A stretch of 64,000 nt of DNA, taken from NCBI GenBank assembly GCA_965248255.1, contig CBDFIW010000002.1, positions 372,001-436,000 on the forward strand, in the 5' to 3' direction. Source of the stretch: JAKZVK01 sp965248255 (GTDB lineage Bacteria > Acidobacteriota > Terriglobia > Bryobacterales > UBA6623). Shown here piece after piece: positions 1 to 9,099 of this stretch (position 1 is the first letter of the stretch; each line of letters starts with the position of its first letter). Position numbers and translations under genes: made by a program. The notes beneath the pieces were generated by a model. The model saw only the letters and a list, made by a program, of their open reading frames with translations. It did not search any database and was not told the DNA's origin.

Positions 1-116
1 TGGAGCGCCCGTTGCTGGTCCACATGGCTAAAGCGCAGAGGCTGCAGCCAATTCGAGTAACTCTCCGGACTCACAGCGGGCTCAATATTGCGAAGGATGT
101 CCTGCCATAGTTCCAT
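1..116 (-). CDS. dnaA: DnaA, N-terminal fragment (runs off window)
   Basis: Translation of the minus strand from the ATG at 116 gives 38 residues beginning MELWQDILRNIEPAVS and continuing with SYSNWLQPLRF. This matches domain I of the replication initiator DnaA, with its W..IL..I pattern and the conserved W-L-P-L-R-F stretch. Domain I recruits helicase loader and partner proteins at the origin. The AAA+ and DNA-binding domains lie outside the window. There is no strong ribosome binding site in front of the ATG. The gene is read away from larE and gyrA. I am fairly sure of the identity although the piece is short. Confidence 0.82.
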   Translation of the reverse strand, partial: MELWQDILRNIEPAVSPESYSNWLQPLRFSHVDQQRAL

Positions 117-369
117 AATTCGACCCGCAAACTGGAAGCCAGAAGGGGCGGCCCAGGTTCATCGACTCGGTTGTATTAAGGATGTCCTTACGCTCGACGG
201 AAGCCCCGCGGAAGGCTGGTAGAAAGCGAAAGGGAACTGTAGTTTAGCACAGCCATCGGCTAGGGAAACAGATCTGCACCGTTCAGCGGCAGAAACGCAG
301 ATAGCCAATGTTGATAGGGGTTTCGGGCTAGTCGAAAGCTCCACGGTCGGCCTTGAGAGGCTCCCGTTC
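117..369. other. Gene-free stretch upstream of dnaA
   Basis: This stretch separates the dnaA start from the larE stop. I looked for DnaA boxes (TTATCCACA and one-mismatch forms) on both strands and found none, so I do not call an origin here. The only clear structure is a perfect 6+6 palindrome at 177-190 (TAAGGA-TG-TCCTTA), about 60 bp upstream of the dnaA ATG. A similar GGATGTCC core lies at 96-103 inside dnaA. Confidence 0.5.
177..190. promoter_or_regulatory. Palindrome upstream of dnaA, possible operator
   Basis: TAAGGATGTCCTTA is a perfect inverted repeat with 6-bp arms and a 2-bp centre. Its place about 60 bp before the dnaA start would suit a repressor site. No regulator is known for it, so the role is a guess. 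Confidence 0.2.
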
Positions 370-1227
370 TCACGACACGATGGGGAGGATTTGTTTGACT
401 TGACCAACCGGCAGCATTTCGTTGAGTGAGCCTTGCCGATAGCCCTCGAGATCGAGGGTCACGTACTTGAATCCGAGGCCTTTGAAGATCTTCGCTAGCC
501 GCTCGGCCATCTCGGGAGTGAGGGCCCGGGGTAGCTCTTCGGCGCCGACTTCGATTCTGACAAGCTCATCGTGGTAGCGAACGCGAAAGACGCGGAACCC
601 GAGATCCTTGAGCGCCTCCTCGCCGTCTTCGACTAGTTGGATTCGCTCCTTCGTAACGGCCGTACCGTAGGGGATGCGCGAGCTAAGACAAGCCGCGGCC
701 GGGCGATCCCAAGTGGGCAGGCCTTCACGCTTTGACAACTCACGAATCTCGGCCTTCGTCAAGTCGGCCTCGAGCAGCGGCGCCCGCACGCCATGTTCCT
801 TGGCAGCGCGATGGCCCGGACGGAAGTCGCCCGTGTCATCGACGTTGAGACCGTAAACGATGTTGGCGAAACCCAGCTTGCCACCGATCGCCTTCAACTG
901 CGTGAACAGTTCGTCCTTGCAGTGGAAGCAGCGGTTCGAGTCGTTCTTGACGTACTCGGGATTCTCGAACTCCTGCGTCTCGATGTACTGGTGACGGATC
1001 TGGTAGCGCTCGACGAACGCCTCGGCGTCACGCTTGTGCGACTCCGGCATCGAGGCCGAGTCGGCCGTGACAGCGAGCGCGTTCTCGCCGAGCACTTTGC
1101 CGGCGGCCCACGCCAAATAGGCCGAGTCGGTTCCGCCCGAGTAGGCGATCATCACCTGGCTCATCGACCGCAGGATGCCGAAAAGGGCTTCCTGCTTGTT
1201 GGCTACGTCGTTGGCGGGTGCTGACAT
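370..1227 (-). CDS. larE: ATP-dependent sacrificial sulfur transferase LarE
   Basis: 285 residues. LarE is a PP-loop enzyme that adenylates a pyridinium carboxylate precursor and gives up sulfur from its own cysteine while building the nickel-pincer cofactor of lactate racemase-type enzymes. The PP-loop SGGTDS is at residues 30-35. Cys180 in the context AAACLSSRIPYGT lines up with the sacrificial cysteine of Lactobacillus LarE. C100 and C103 (CFHC) are also conserved in ExsB/LarE-like proteins. No larB or larC is seen in the window, so the partner genes and the acceptor racemase must be elsewhere. The start is ATG at 1227 without an obvious ribosome binding site. A more general ExsB/NAD-synthase-like PP-loop role is the alternative. 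Confidence 0.87.
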   Translation of the reverse strand: MSAPANDVANKQEALFGILRSMSQVMIAYSGGTDSAYLAWAAGKVLGENALAVTADSASMPESHKRDAEAFVERYQIRHQYIETQEFENPEYVKNDSNRCFHCKDELFTQLKAIGGKLGFANIVYGLNVDDTGDFRPGHRAAKEHGVRAPLLEADLTKAEIRELSKREGLPTWDRPAAACLSSRIPYGTAVTKERIQLVEDGEEALKDLGFRVFRVRYHDELVRIEVGAEELPRALTPEMAERLAKIFKGLGFKYVTLDLEGYRQGSLNEMLPVGQVKQILPIVS

Positions 1228-1302
1228 GGTACTTGACGGCGCCGAATTCTTGCGCCGTTTCGTGAGGTTATTGTAACAAGGGGCCCAAGGCCTAGCGGCG
1301 GC

Positions 1303-3828
1303 TCAGTTGATCAACACACCTTGGCCGTTGGCACCGTCGCCTTTCTCGTCTCCGTTGGCTTGCGACTCGGGGACGACCGCGGCGGCGGCGACCTGGTCAC
1401 CTGCCTCCATGGTCACCAGACGCACGCCCTGGGCTGCGCGACCGGTGGCGCGGATCTTGTCGGAGCCGATGCGGATGATCTTTCCGTTGCGCGAGATGAT
1501 CATCACCTCATCCTCTTGCGTCACCTTCATGACCGAGACCACCTTGCCGTTCTTTTTAGTGGTCTTCATATTGATCACACCCTTGCCGCCGCGGGCGGTG
1601 AGGCGATACCGGTCCAGCCGCGTGCGCTTACCGAAACCGTTCTCTGTCACCGAGAGGATCAGGTCGTCTGGGGACACCGCCCGCATGCCGACGACATAAT
1701 CGCCCTCGGTGAGCCGGATGCCGCGCACGCCCCGGGCGGGCCGCCCCATGGGCCGCGCGTCCTCGGTCTTGAAGCGAATTGCCTTGCCCTCATAGGTGGC
1801 GATGAAAATCTCAGGCTCGCCGTCGGTCAGGCGGGCGGAGATTAGCTCGTCGCCGTCGCCGAGTCCAAGGGCGATGATGCCCCTCGAGAGCGGGTGGGCG
1901 AACACGGTCAGAGGGCATTTCTTGATGACGCCGTTGCGTGTAGCCATCACCACGAAGCGTCCCTCCTCGAAAGCACGCACCGGCAAGTAGGCCTGTACGT
2001 GCTCCTCCGGTTGCAGGTTCGCCAGGTTGGCGATATGTTTGCCCTTGCCCGTGGTCCCGACGTCGGGGATGTTGTAGACCTTCACCCAGTAGACGCGGCC
2101 GAGGTTGGTGAAGGCCAGCACGTAGGAGTGCGTCGAGCCGATGAAGAGCTGCGCGACGAAATCCTCACTACGCGTGCCCATGCCGATGCGGCCGCGGCCG
2201 CCGCGAATCTGCTTGCGGTAGGTGTCAACGGGGGTGCGCTTCAAGAAGCCGTTGTGGGTCACGGTGACCGCCATGTCTTCGTCGGCGATGAGGTCTTCGA
2301 TCGCGATTTGGCTTACGGGTGCCGTGATTTCGGTTCGGCGCTGGTCGCCAAACTTCTTCTTGACCTCCTGTAGCTCCTTGATGATGACGCTGCGGAGCAC
2401 TCTGTCGGAGCCGAGAAGCTCGAGGTATTCGCCGATCTTACGCTGAATCTCGGCCAGCTCATCGAGGATCTTCTGGCGCTCCATCCCTGTCAAGCGCTGC
2501 AACTGCAGCTCGATGATGGCCTGCGCTTGCTTCTTGGTGAAGTCAAAGCTGTCTATCAACCCCTGGCGGGCGGCGGCGGGACTCTCTGATTGGCGGATCG
2601 ACTGGATCACTTCGTCCAGGTGATCGAGCGCCTTCTGAAAGCCCAGCAAGAGATGCTCGCGTTCGCGCGCCTTGCGCAGCAGATAGTTCGTTCTGCGGCG
2701 CACGACGTCGAGACGGTGATCGATAAACAGCTTCAGGTATTCGAGCAAGCCCAGCTCGCGCGGTTGACCGCCGACGATGGCGAGCGCGATGATGCCGAAA
2801 CTCGTCTGCAGTTGCGTGTGCTTGTAGAGGTTGTTGAGGATGATCTCGGGTTCTTCACCGCGCTTGAGATCGAAGACAATGCGCATGCCGTCGCGGTCGC
2901 TCTCGTCACGGATGTCCGAGATACCTTCAATCTTTTTGTCGTTGACCAGGGCGGCGGCGTGCTCGATCAGGCGCGCCTTATTGACCTGGTAGGGGATCTC
3001 GTTGACGATGATCGCCTGCCGGTCTTTGCCGATTGGCTCAAAGCCCGCCCGCGCACGGATAATCATGCTGCCGCGTCCCGTGCGGTAAGCGTTGAGGATT
3101 CCGTCGCGGCCGCAGATCATCGCGCCGGTGGGAAAGTCGGGACCCTGCACGATCTCGATCGCATCCTCGAAACTCATCTTGGGGTTCTTGATTAACTGAA
3201 CGGCCGCGTCGAGCAGTTCGGTCAAGTTGTGCGGCGGTATGTTGGTGGCCATGCCCACCGCGATACCGCTCGCGCCGTTGACGAAGAGGTTGGGCGTCGC
3301 CGCCGGCAGAGACTCGGGTTCCTCGGAGGTGTCGTCATAGTTGGGCCGGAAGTCGACCGTGTCCAGCTCCAACTCGTTCAGTAGGGCTTCGGCGAACTGC
3401 GTCAGCCGCGCTTCGGTGTATCGCATGGCGGCCGGGGGGTCGTTGTCGACCGACCCGAAGTTGCCCTGGCCGTCGATGTGCATGTAACGCATCGTGAACG
3501 GCTGCGCCAGCCTGACGAGCGTGTCGTAGATCGAAGCATCGCCGTGCGGGTGGTAGTTACCCATCACTTCGCCGACGATCTTCGCGCACTTGCGAAAGCC
3601 GCGATTCGACCGCAGTCCGGCTTCGAGCATGCCGTAAAGGATGCGCCGTTGGACCGGCTTGAGCCCGTCGCGAACGTCAGGCAAGGCACGGCCGATAATC
3701 ACGCTCATCGCGTAGTCGAGATACGACTTCTTCATCTCGACTTCGATGTCGATTGGAACCAGATTTTGCGGAGCGCCGTTGCCGCCGAGGGGGATTTGGG
3801 AGGGGATGTCGGGTGGTTGCTCAGCCAA
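1303..3828 (-). CDS. gyrA: DNA gyrase subunit A
   Basis: 841 residues, a usual length for GyrA, the breakage-reunion subunit of gyrase. The catalytic tyrosine is Tyr137 in AAMRYTE. The quinolone region reads HPHGDASIYDTLVRLAQ (93-109): the position equal to E. coli Ser83 is Ala98, and the Asp87 equivalent is kept (Asp102). The C-terminal beta-pinwheel carries a GyrA-box-like IRGGRGRIGMG, which favours GyrA over ParC, and a second RGGKG repeat. The likely start is TTG at 3828, preceded by AGGAG about 11 bases upstream; no ATG fits the N-terminus better. gyrB is not in the window. Orientation is the same as larE and dnaA. Confidence 0.96.
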   Translation of the reverse strand: MAEQPPDIPSQIPLGGNGAPQNLVPIDIEVEMKKSYLDYAMSVIIGRALPDVRDGLKPVQRRILYGMLEAGLRSNRGFRKCAKIVGEVMGNYHPHGDASIYDTLVRLAQPFTMRYMHIDGQGNFGSVDNDPPAAMRYTEARLTQFAEALLNELELDTVDFRPNYDDTSEEPESLPAATPNLFVNGASGIAVGMATNIPPHNLTELLDAAVQLIKNPKMSFEDAIEIVQGPDFPTGAMICGRDGILNAYRTGRGSMIIRARAGFEPIGKDRQAIIVNEIPYQVNKARLIEHAAALVNDKKIEGISDIRDESDRDGMRIVFDLKRGEEPEIILNNLYKHTQLQTSFGIIALAIVGGQPRELGLLEYLKLFIDHRLDVVRRRTNYLLRKAREREHLLLGFQKALDHLDEVIQSIRQSESPAAARQGLIDSFDFTKKQAQAIIELQLQRLTGMERQKILDELAEIQRKIGEYLELLGSDRVLRSVIIKELQEVKKKFGDQRRTEITAPVSQIAIEDLIADEDMAVTVTHNGFLKRTPVDTYRKQIRGGRGRIGMGTRSEDFVAQLFIGSTHSYVLAFTNLGRVYWVKVYNIPDVGTTGKGKHIANLANLQPEEHVQAYLPVRAFEEGRFVVMATRNGVIKKCPLTVFAHPLSRGIIALGLGDGDELISARLTDGEPEIFIATYEGKAIRFKTEDARPMGRPARGVRGIRLTEGDYVVGMRAVSPDDLILSVTENGFGKRTRLDRYRLTARGGKGVINMKTTKKNGKVVSVMKVTQEDEVMIISRNGKIIRIGSDKIRATGRAAQGVRLVTMEAGDQVAAAAVVPESQANGDEKGDGANGQGVLIN

Positions 3829-3989
3829 GGGGATATGCTCTCCTAGAGCGGTCTAAGCCATTATTTTAGCGCAGTTTAGACTGAGATGGCGAATCGGGCG
3901 CAACGTGGCGACGGGACCCCACGAGCGGCGCAGGCCGAAGGGGTCCGCGACGCTGAGACTTGTGGATGCACGCTCAGAAGCGCACGGGG

Positions 3990-5072
3990 TTACAAGTCGA
4001 GGTGCTGTTGCGCGTGGGAGAGTGATTTGCGTACGTTTTCGTCCTCTAGACGCAGGCGCTCCGCGGCGGTGAGGCGCCCTACCTGAGGAAGCGGGTCGGC
4101 GGGATCGTGCTCGCGGACCCAGGCCAAAGTACGGGCCAGGTCGGCCCCCGGCACAGTGGGCATCGTGGGCCAATATTCCTTGGTCAGGCAAGGGATCTTC
4201 AGCGGGTCGCGGGTGATCATCTCGAGCGAGAAATCGAGGTCCGGTTGGGCCTGCCGCAGCGCGGCCACGATTCGCGGGAGATTGAGTAGACCCTCACCCA
4301 GAGGCACTTCGGCCAGCAAAAACCCGTCTTCTGACTCCTGTACGGCCATGTCCTTGAGGTGCACCGAGCAGGCGTGGGGCGCGAACGCCTCGGCGATGGC
4401 GATCGGGCCCTCCAGGAGCGCAATGCTATTGCCGGTATCCACGCAAATGCCCACGAACTCGCTGCTGATTCTCTTCATCATTTGCAGCATCTCGTCGACG
4501 CGCCAGTCTTTGTGGTTCTCGACGGCCAGCTTCATTCGCCGCTTGCGAAGGATAGGCTCGGCCAGGGTCAGCGACGTCCACGACTGCTGAGCGAACGCCT
4601 TGAAAGCTCCCATGGTGGCGAAGGTTTCGTAACGGTGGCCGCCCAGCATGGCGGTTCGGATCACGGATGCACCGGCGGTTTTCGCCGCGCGCACGTCGTC
4701 TTGAAAGCGTGACAGGTCCGCGTGAGCACGGGGCAAGGAGGCCGAGCCCTCGATGAACATGCCGTATTGCTCGGCGTTGTGCCGCAGGCGTCGGAGGCCC
4801 GTCCCTTCCAGCGACGACAGGTCGGTCTGGATACCCCCAGCGCCGAGACCGTGGCAGTGTTCGAGGAAGTAGAGCGGATTGTTGAGAGGCCGGGTGGCCC
4901 CGGTTTCGCGATCCTGCCGGTGCCGATGAACGTAAGAACCAGCGCCGATGCCGAGACGGCCCGGCGGAGTCTGCGCGCCGGCCCCACCCTCGGCGAACAA
5001 CCAAGCCGCGATGGACCCGCCGCCGGCTGCGATCATCTGACGGCGAGAAAAGGTTCGGCCCGCACTGCGCAC
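3990..5072 (-). CDS. Tat-exported sugar phosphate isomerase/epimerase-like protein
   Basis: 360 residues of the xylose-isomerase-like TIM-barrel superfamily (AP endonuclease 2 fold). Residues 7-34 look like a twin-arginine leader (TFSRRQMIAAGGG, then an Ala-rich core ending GAGAQT), so the protein is probably exported folded. Barrel signatures include AVENHKDW and GICVDTGNSIAL in the middle and CSVHLKDMAVQ further on, with acidic and histidine residues where this superfamily binds a divalent metal. The substrate cannot be told from sequence. The start shown is GTG at 5072. It is divergent from the next barrel protein, with about 200 bp between them. Similar exported proteins are common in Acidobacteriota and Planctomycetes. 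Confidence 0.8.
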   Translation of the reverse strand: MRSAGRTFSRRQMIAAGGGSIAAWLFAEGGAGAQTPPGRLGIGAGSYVHRHRQDRETGATRPLNNPLYFLEHCHGLGAGGIQTDLSSLEGTGLRRLRHNAEQYGMFIEGSASLPRAHADLSRFQDDVRAAKTAGASVIRTAMLGGHRYETFATMGAFKAFAQQSWTSLTLAEPILRKRRMKLAVENHKDWRVDEMLQMMKRISSEFVGICVDTGNSIALLEGPIAIAEAFAPHACSVHLKDMAVQESEDGFLLAEVPLGEGLLNLPRIVAALRQAQPDLDFSLEMITRDPLKIPCLTKEYWPTMPTVPGADLARTLAWVREHDPADPLPQVGRLTAAERLRLEDENVRKSLSHAQQHLDL

Positions 5073-5280
5073 ACTTGAATGTTAACAGTCTCTTACTGCT
5101 AAGCCATCTTGCCGAACCGTGGCGCCGACACCGTGAGCCCTCGCCAGCGTAGCCCGAGGCCCGCAGAAAGCTCTGCTCTTCAGTGACCTCAACACAAGTT
5201 CGCTACAATCAATTCCTGAAATCTCTGTCGACTTGACGGTGTTGTTTCGTTGCGGCCACTCCTCGGATGCGCCGCCCTCC

Positions 5281-6111
5281 ATGCGCCGAGTTCTTTCTAC
5301 ACATCTATTCGTCAACCACCGCATGACGGTGGCGCTGCTCGACCGCATCCTCAGGAGCGGCGTCAACGAAATCGAGATCTTCTGTGCCCGCCAGCATCTC
5401 GACTACCGCAACCCGCAGCAGGCCGACGAGCTGCGGCACTGGTTCCGAGACGCGGAATTGAAGGTCCATTCGCTGCACGCTCCGATGTTTAGCGACGATG
5501 TCTGGGGGCGTAGCGGCCCGCACGCGGTGATCTCACTCACCGAAGCGGCCAAAGCCAGGCGCATGGCGGCGACCGACGAGGTCAAGCGCGCCCTTGAAAT
5601 AGCCGACGCGATCCCGTTCCGCTATCTCGTCCAGCACATCGGCGTGGCCTATGAGGAATACGATCCCGCAAAATTTGACGCAGCGTTCAATTCCATGGAG
5701 GAGTTGCTGGTGTTCGGCAGGCAGTTGGGAGTGGAGGTGTTGGTGGAAAACATCCCCAATGAGCTTTCGACCGCTGAGCGGCTGGGTAGCTTCGTGGAGT
5801 TGACCCACCTGCCGCTTCACTACTGCTTTGACACCGGTCATGCGCACCTGAGCCGTGGCGTTGAGTACGAATTCGGGCTCATGAAAGACCGCATCCGCTC
5901 CACCCATGTGCACGACAACGACGGCGAGAGTGACACGCACCTCTTCCCGATGGTGTCTGACGGCGGCACGATTGAATGGAGGCCCACCATGGAGCTGCTC
6001 CGCTCGGCCGAAGTCGACACGCCTCTGTTGCTGGAACTCCGCGAGGTAGAGGATATGGAAAAGCCTCTGGACGAAGTGCAGCGGTCGTTCGAGCGGTTGG
6101 AGAGTCTGTAG
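5281..6111 (+). CDS. Sugar phosphate isomerase/epimerase-like TIM-barrel protein
   Basis: 276 residues from the ATG at 5281 (MRRVLSTHLFVNHRM). A TTG 48 bases upstream (5233) is in frame, but the residues it would add look non-native, so I prefer 5281. Cytoplasmic, no leader. Metal-site features of the xylose-isomerase-like barrel are visible: VLVENIPNEL, HYCFDTGHAHLS and STHVHDNDGESDTHL, followed by LLLELRE near the end. The reaction is unknown. The stop codon abuts the asnS ATG (TAG then ATG), which suggests co-transcription and translational coupling with asnS and then ddl. Confidence 0.78.
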   Translation: MRRVLSTHLFVNHRMTVALLDRILRSGVNEIEIFCARQHLDYRNPQQADELRHWFRDAELKVHSLHAPMFSDDVWGRSGPHAVISLTEAAKARRMAATDEVKRALEIADAIPFRYLVQHIGVAYEEYDPAKFDAAFNSMEELLVFGRQLGVEVLVENIPNELSTAERLGSFVELTHLPLHYCFDTGHAHLSRGVEYEFGLMKDRIRSTHVHDNDGESDTHLFPMVSDGGTIEWRPTMELLRSAEVDTPLLLELREVEDMEKPLDEVQRSFERLESL

Positions 6112-7425
6112 ATGGCCGAGGCGCCGCTCGTCACGATTGACAGCGCCGCTGAATTCGCCGAGCGTGAGGTCCGCCTGAATGCTTGGCTGCACAACCTGCG
6201 CCGCTCGGGCAAGATTCTCTTTCCAACTTTTCGCGACGGAACCGGCTTTCTGCAGGGGGTCGTGGTCAAGGCGTCGGTTGAGCCGGAGATGTTCGACCGC
6301 TGCCGGCACTTGACCCACGAATCATCCGTGGAGGTGACCGGCAAGCTTCGCCCGGAGGAGCGAGCGCCCGGCGGCTACGAGATCGAAGTCAGCGACCTGC
6401 GGGTCGTGCACCAGGTGGCCGCCGACGACCCTTACCCGATCACACCCAAGGAGCACGGCGTCGACTTCCTGATGGATCGCCGCCATCTTTGGCTGCGCAG
6501 CCGCCGGCAGCACGCCATCCTGCGAGTGCGTCATGAGGTCATCCGGGCCGTCCGCGACTACCTCGACAACCACGGCTTCACGCTCGTTGACACGCCGATC
6601 CTCACACCGGCTGCCTGTGAGGGTACGACCACGCTTTTCGAGGTGCCCTACTTCGATTACGGAACCGCCTACCTGGCGCAGTCCGGGCAGCTCTACAACG
6701 AAGCTACGGCGGCGGCTCTGGGTAAGACCTACTGCTTCGGCCCGACCTTCCGAGCAGAAAAGTCAAAGACCCGCCGCCATCTCACCGAGTTTTGGATGGT
6801 TGAGCCCGAGATAGCGTTCGCCGAGTTGGACGACGTGATGGATCTGGCGGAGGACTTTCTCGAGTACGTCGTCCAAACCGTCCTCGACAGACGGGCCGCC
6901 GAGCTGGAAACCCTCGATCGCGACACGACAAGCCTGCGGAAGGTCAAGAAGCCTTTTCCGCGCATCAGCTATGACGACGCCGTGGAACGGCTCAAAAAAA
7001 AGGGCAGCGGCATCGGCTGGAGCGGGGACTTCGGCGGCACTGACGAGACGCTGCTCAGCGAGGACTTCGACCGCCCCGTCATGGTCCATCGCTTCCCGAT
7101 GGCGATCAAGGCCTTCTACATGCAGCCGGATGCGGAGCGGGAGGATGTGGCGCTGGGCGTGGACGTTCTCGCGCCGGAGGGATACGGCGAGGTGATCGGC
7201 GGCGGCCAGCGAATCCACGACCACGAACTCCTCCTCAAGAAGCTAAACGAGCACAACCTCCCGCGGGAGGCGTTCGAGTGGTATCTGGAGTTGCGTAGGT
7301 ACGGGTCGGTTCCCCACAGCGGGTTCGGCATGGGTATCGAGCGCTGTGTGGGGTGGATCTGCGGGCTCGAACACGTGCGCGAAACGATCGCCTTCCCGCG
7401 AATGCTGTACCGCATGCATCCGTAG
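6112..7425 (+). CDS. asnS: Asparaginyl-tRNA synthetase (class II)
   Basis: 437 residues. The enzyme charges tRNA-Asn with asparagine. An N-terminal OB-fold anticodon-binding domain (about 18-110) is followed by the class II catalytic core: motif 2 FRAEKSKTRRHLTEFWMVE at about 223-241 and motif 3 GFGMGIERCVGWICG at about 405-419. The core GGGQRIHD stretch also fits AsnS rather than bacterial AspRS, which would carry a large GAD insertion absent here. ATG follows the upstream stop directly. Presence of AsnS means Asn-tRNA need not be made by transamidation. Confidence 0.93.
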   Translation: MAEAPLVTIDSAAEFAEREVRLNAWLHNLRRSGKILFPTFRDGTGFLQGVVVKASVEPEMFDRCRHLTHESSVEVTGKLRPEERAPGGYEIEVSDLRVVHQVAADDPYPITPKEHGVDFLMDRRHLWLRSRRQHAILRVRHEVIRAVRDYLDNHGFTLVDTPILTPAACEGTTTLFEVPYFDYGTAYLAQSGQLYNEATAAALGKTYCFGPTFRAEKSKTRRHLTEFWMVEPEIAFAELDDVMDLAEDFLEYVVQTVLDRRAAELETLDRDTTSLRKVKKPFPRISYDDAVERLKKKGSGIGWSGDFGGTDETLLSEDFDRPVMVHRFPMAIKAFYMQPDAEREDVALGVDVLAPEGYGEVIGGGQRIHDHELLLKKLNEHNLPREAFEWYLELRRYGSVPHSGFGMGIERCVGWICGLEHVRETIAFPRMLYRMHP

Positions 7426-7441
7426 GCGCCGACAACCCTTG

Positions 7442-8494
7442 ATGGCAAAGACCCGCGTAGCCGTTCTGTTCGGTGGCCGTTCCGGGGAGCATGAGGTGTC
7501 GATCCGCTCAGCCGCCTCGGTGATTGGTGCCCTCGACAAGAGCAAGTACGAAGTCATCCCGTTGGCCATCACGCGCGAGGGCCGTTGGTTGCCGCCGGGC
7601 GAATCCTTGGGTCTGCTCCCGGCCGACGCGCGCAGTTCCCTGTCTACCGAAACGGCGGTGACGCTGTCGAAAGAGCCCGGAAGCACCTCGGGTGTCGAGG
7701 TTGTTTTCCCCGTCCTTCACGGTACGTTCGGCGAGGATGGCACCGTGCAAGGGCTGATGGAGCTAGCTGACGTGGCCTATGTCGGAGCCGGCGTGCTGGG
7801 TTCGGCAGCGGCGATGGACAAGGACCTAATGAAGCGCCTGTTTCGCGAGCGCGGGCTAGCGTGCGTCGAGCATGCTGCCCTCCTTCGTAGCGAGCGTCAC
7901 GAGTCGACCCAGGAACTGGAGCGTCGCTTCGGGTATCCGATGTTCGTCAAGCCGGCGAACTTGGGCTCTTCGGTCGGCATCTCGAAAGCCGGGGATCGCG
8001 AGGGCTTGCGGAAGGCCCTTGACTTAGCCGCCGAATACGACCGGAAGCTCGTGGTCGAGCCGGCCATCGAAGGCCGGGAGTTGGAGTGCTCGGTGCTGGG
8101 TAATGACGATCCGCAGGCGTCGATACCGGGCGAGATCAAGCCCGGGGCGGACTTCTACAGCTATGAAGCCAAGTACCTCGACGATACCGCGGAGTTGCTG
8201 ATCCCCGCGCCGCTGACGGACGAGCAGACGCGCGAGGTGCAGCGGTTGGCGGTCGCTGCTTTTCAGGCGGTGGAGGCCGCGGGGCTCGCGCGCGTCGACT
8301 TCTTCCTCGAAGATTCCACCGGGCGTATCGTGCTCAACGAGATCAACACGATGCCGGGTTTCACTTCGATCAGTATGTATCCCAAACTGTGGGAGGCCTC
8401 CGGCTTGGGTTACGCTGACTTGATCGATCGCTTGATCGAGCTGGCGAAAGAACGGCATGCCGAGAAGCAAGCGACGCGGCTCGAAAGAGACTGA
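7442..8494 (+). CDS. ddl: D-alanine--D-alanine ligase
   Basis: 350 residues of the ATP-grasp family. The enzyme joins two D-alanines for peptidoglycan precursors in the cytoplasm. The start is ATG at 7442, giving MAKTRVAVLFGGRSGEHEVS with the N-terminal GGRSGEHEVS signature. Further signatures are KPANLGSSVGISK (ATP-grasp) and IVLNEINTMPGFTSISMYP near residues 300-320, which carry the metal-binding Glu and Asn. A longer frame reads upstream from 7346 into asnS but has no family similarity. It is 16 bp downstream of asnS, probably in the same transcript. Confidence 0.95.
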   Translation: MAKTRVAVLFGGRSGEHEVSIRSAASVIGALDKSKYEVIPLAITREGRWLPPGESLGLLPADARSSLSTETAVTLSKEPGSTSGVEVVFPVLHGTFGEDGTVQGLMELADVAYVGAGVLGSAAAMDKDLMKRLFRERGLACVEHAALLRSERHESTQELERRFGYPMFVKPANLGSSVGISKAGDREGLRKALDLAAEYDRKLVVEPAIEGRELECSVLGNDDPQASIPGEIKPGADFYSYEAKYLDDTAELLIPAPLTDEQTREVQRLAVAAFQAVEAAGLARVDFFLEDSTGRIVLNEINTMPGFTSISMYPKLWEASGLGYADLIDRLIELAKERHAEKQATRLERD

Positions 8495-8517
8495 GCCGCG
8501 GGGGCTCTGTTGCCTCG
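8495..8517 (+). terminator. Weak hairpin after ddl
   Basis: Just after the ddl stop the sequence GAGCC-GCGGG-GGCTC can form a 5-bp stem. No clean T-run follows, so termination here is only a possibility. Confidence 0.25.
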
Positions 8518-8555
8518 GAACGAAAGCGTCTTATTGACTCCCGCATAATATAGAG

Positions 8556-9099
8556 TCAGTCAAAACAAAGAGAAGACTGTTTCCAGAAGGCCGTGATCAA
8601 ACGCGGTTTGCGGTACATGCGGCGGAGTGCCTTGCGGGCCCGCTCGTTCAGCTCGCCGTAGTCTTTCGGACAGACGTTCGGCAACTCGTGCTGCTTCCAG
8701 TAAGCCCAGATGTATTCCACCGGATTCAACTCCGGCGCATAGGGTGGCAAGTACTCGGTTGCGATGTGGCCTTCGGAGAGTTCGATGAACTCTTGCACCA
8801 GGCGGCTACGGTGCGCCGGCAGCCGATCCCAGACGATCAGCAGCGGGCGATCGATATGACGTGCCAACGCCTTGAGAAAGTCGGTCACTTGCTCTTTGCC
8901 GATCGCACCGGGATAGAGCCGGAAGTAGAAGTTACGCAGCGTCAGCCCCGCCGAGACGGAAAGCTTCTCCCAGTTGAAGTTAAACTGCAGCACCGGTGTT
9001 TGGCCACGTGGCGCCCAGGTGCGGCAGCGATGCGGCTTCTGACTCAATCCGCTTTCGTCGATGAAGACGAGCGTACGGCCTTCGTTTTGGGCTTTTTTT
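8556..9099 (-). CDS. IS630 transposase, catalytic DDE part reached by -1 frameshift
   Basis: After a -1 slip at the A run (8 As, minus-strand reading of 9093-9100), translation continues AQNEGRTLVFIDESGLSQ, giving the first catalytic Asp in FIDESG. The second Asp is in LLIVWDRLPAHRS and the final Glu in ELNPVEYIWAYW. All three catalytic residues of the DDE domain are therefore present, and the first lies upstream of any independent start in this frame (a TTG at 9047). This argues that the two frames make one protein by programmed frameshifting and are not two broken pieces. Confidence 0.75.

Noticed and set aside
1..370. Origin of replication next to dnaA
   Set aside because: No DnaA boxes or AT-rich unwinding stretch seen in the 250 bp available.
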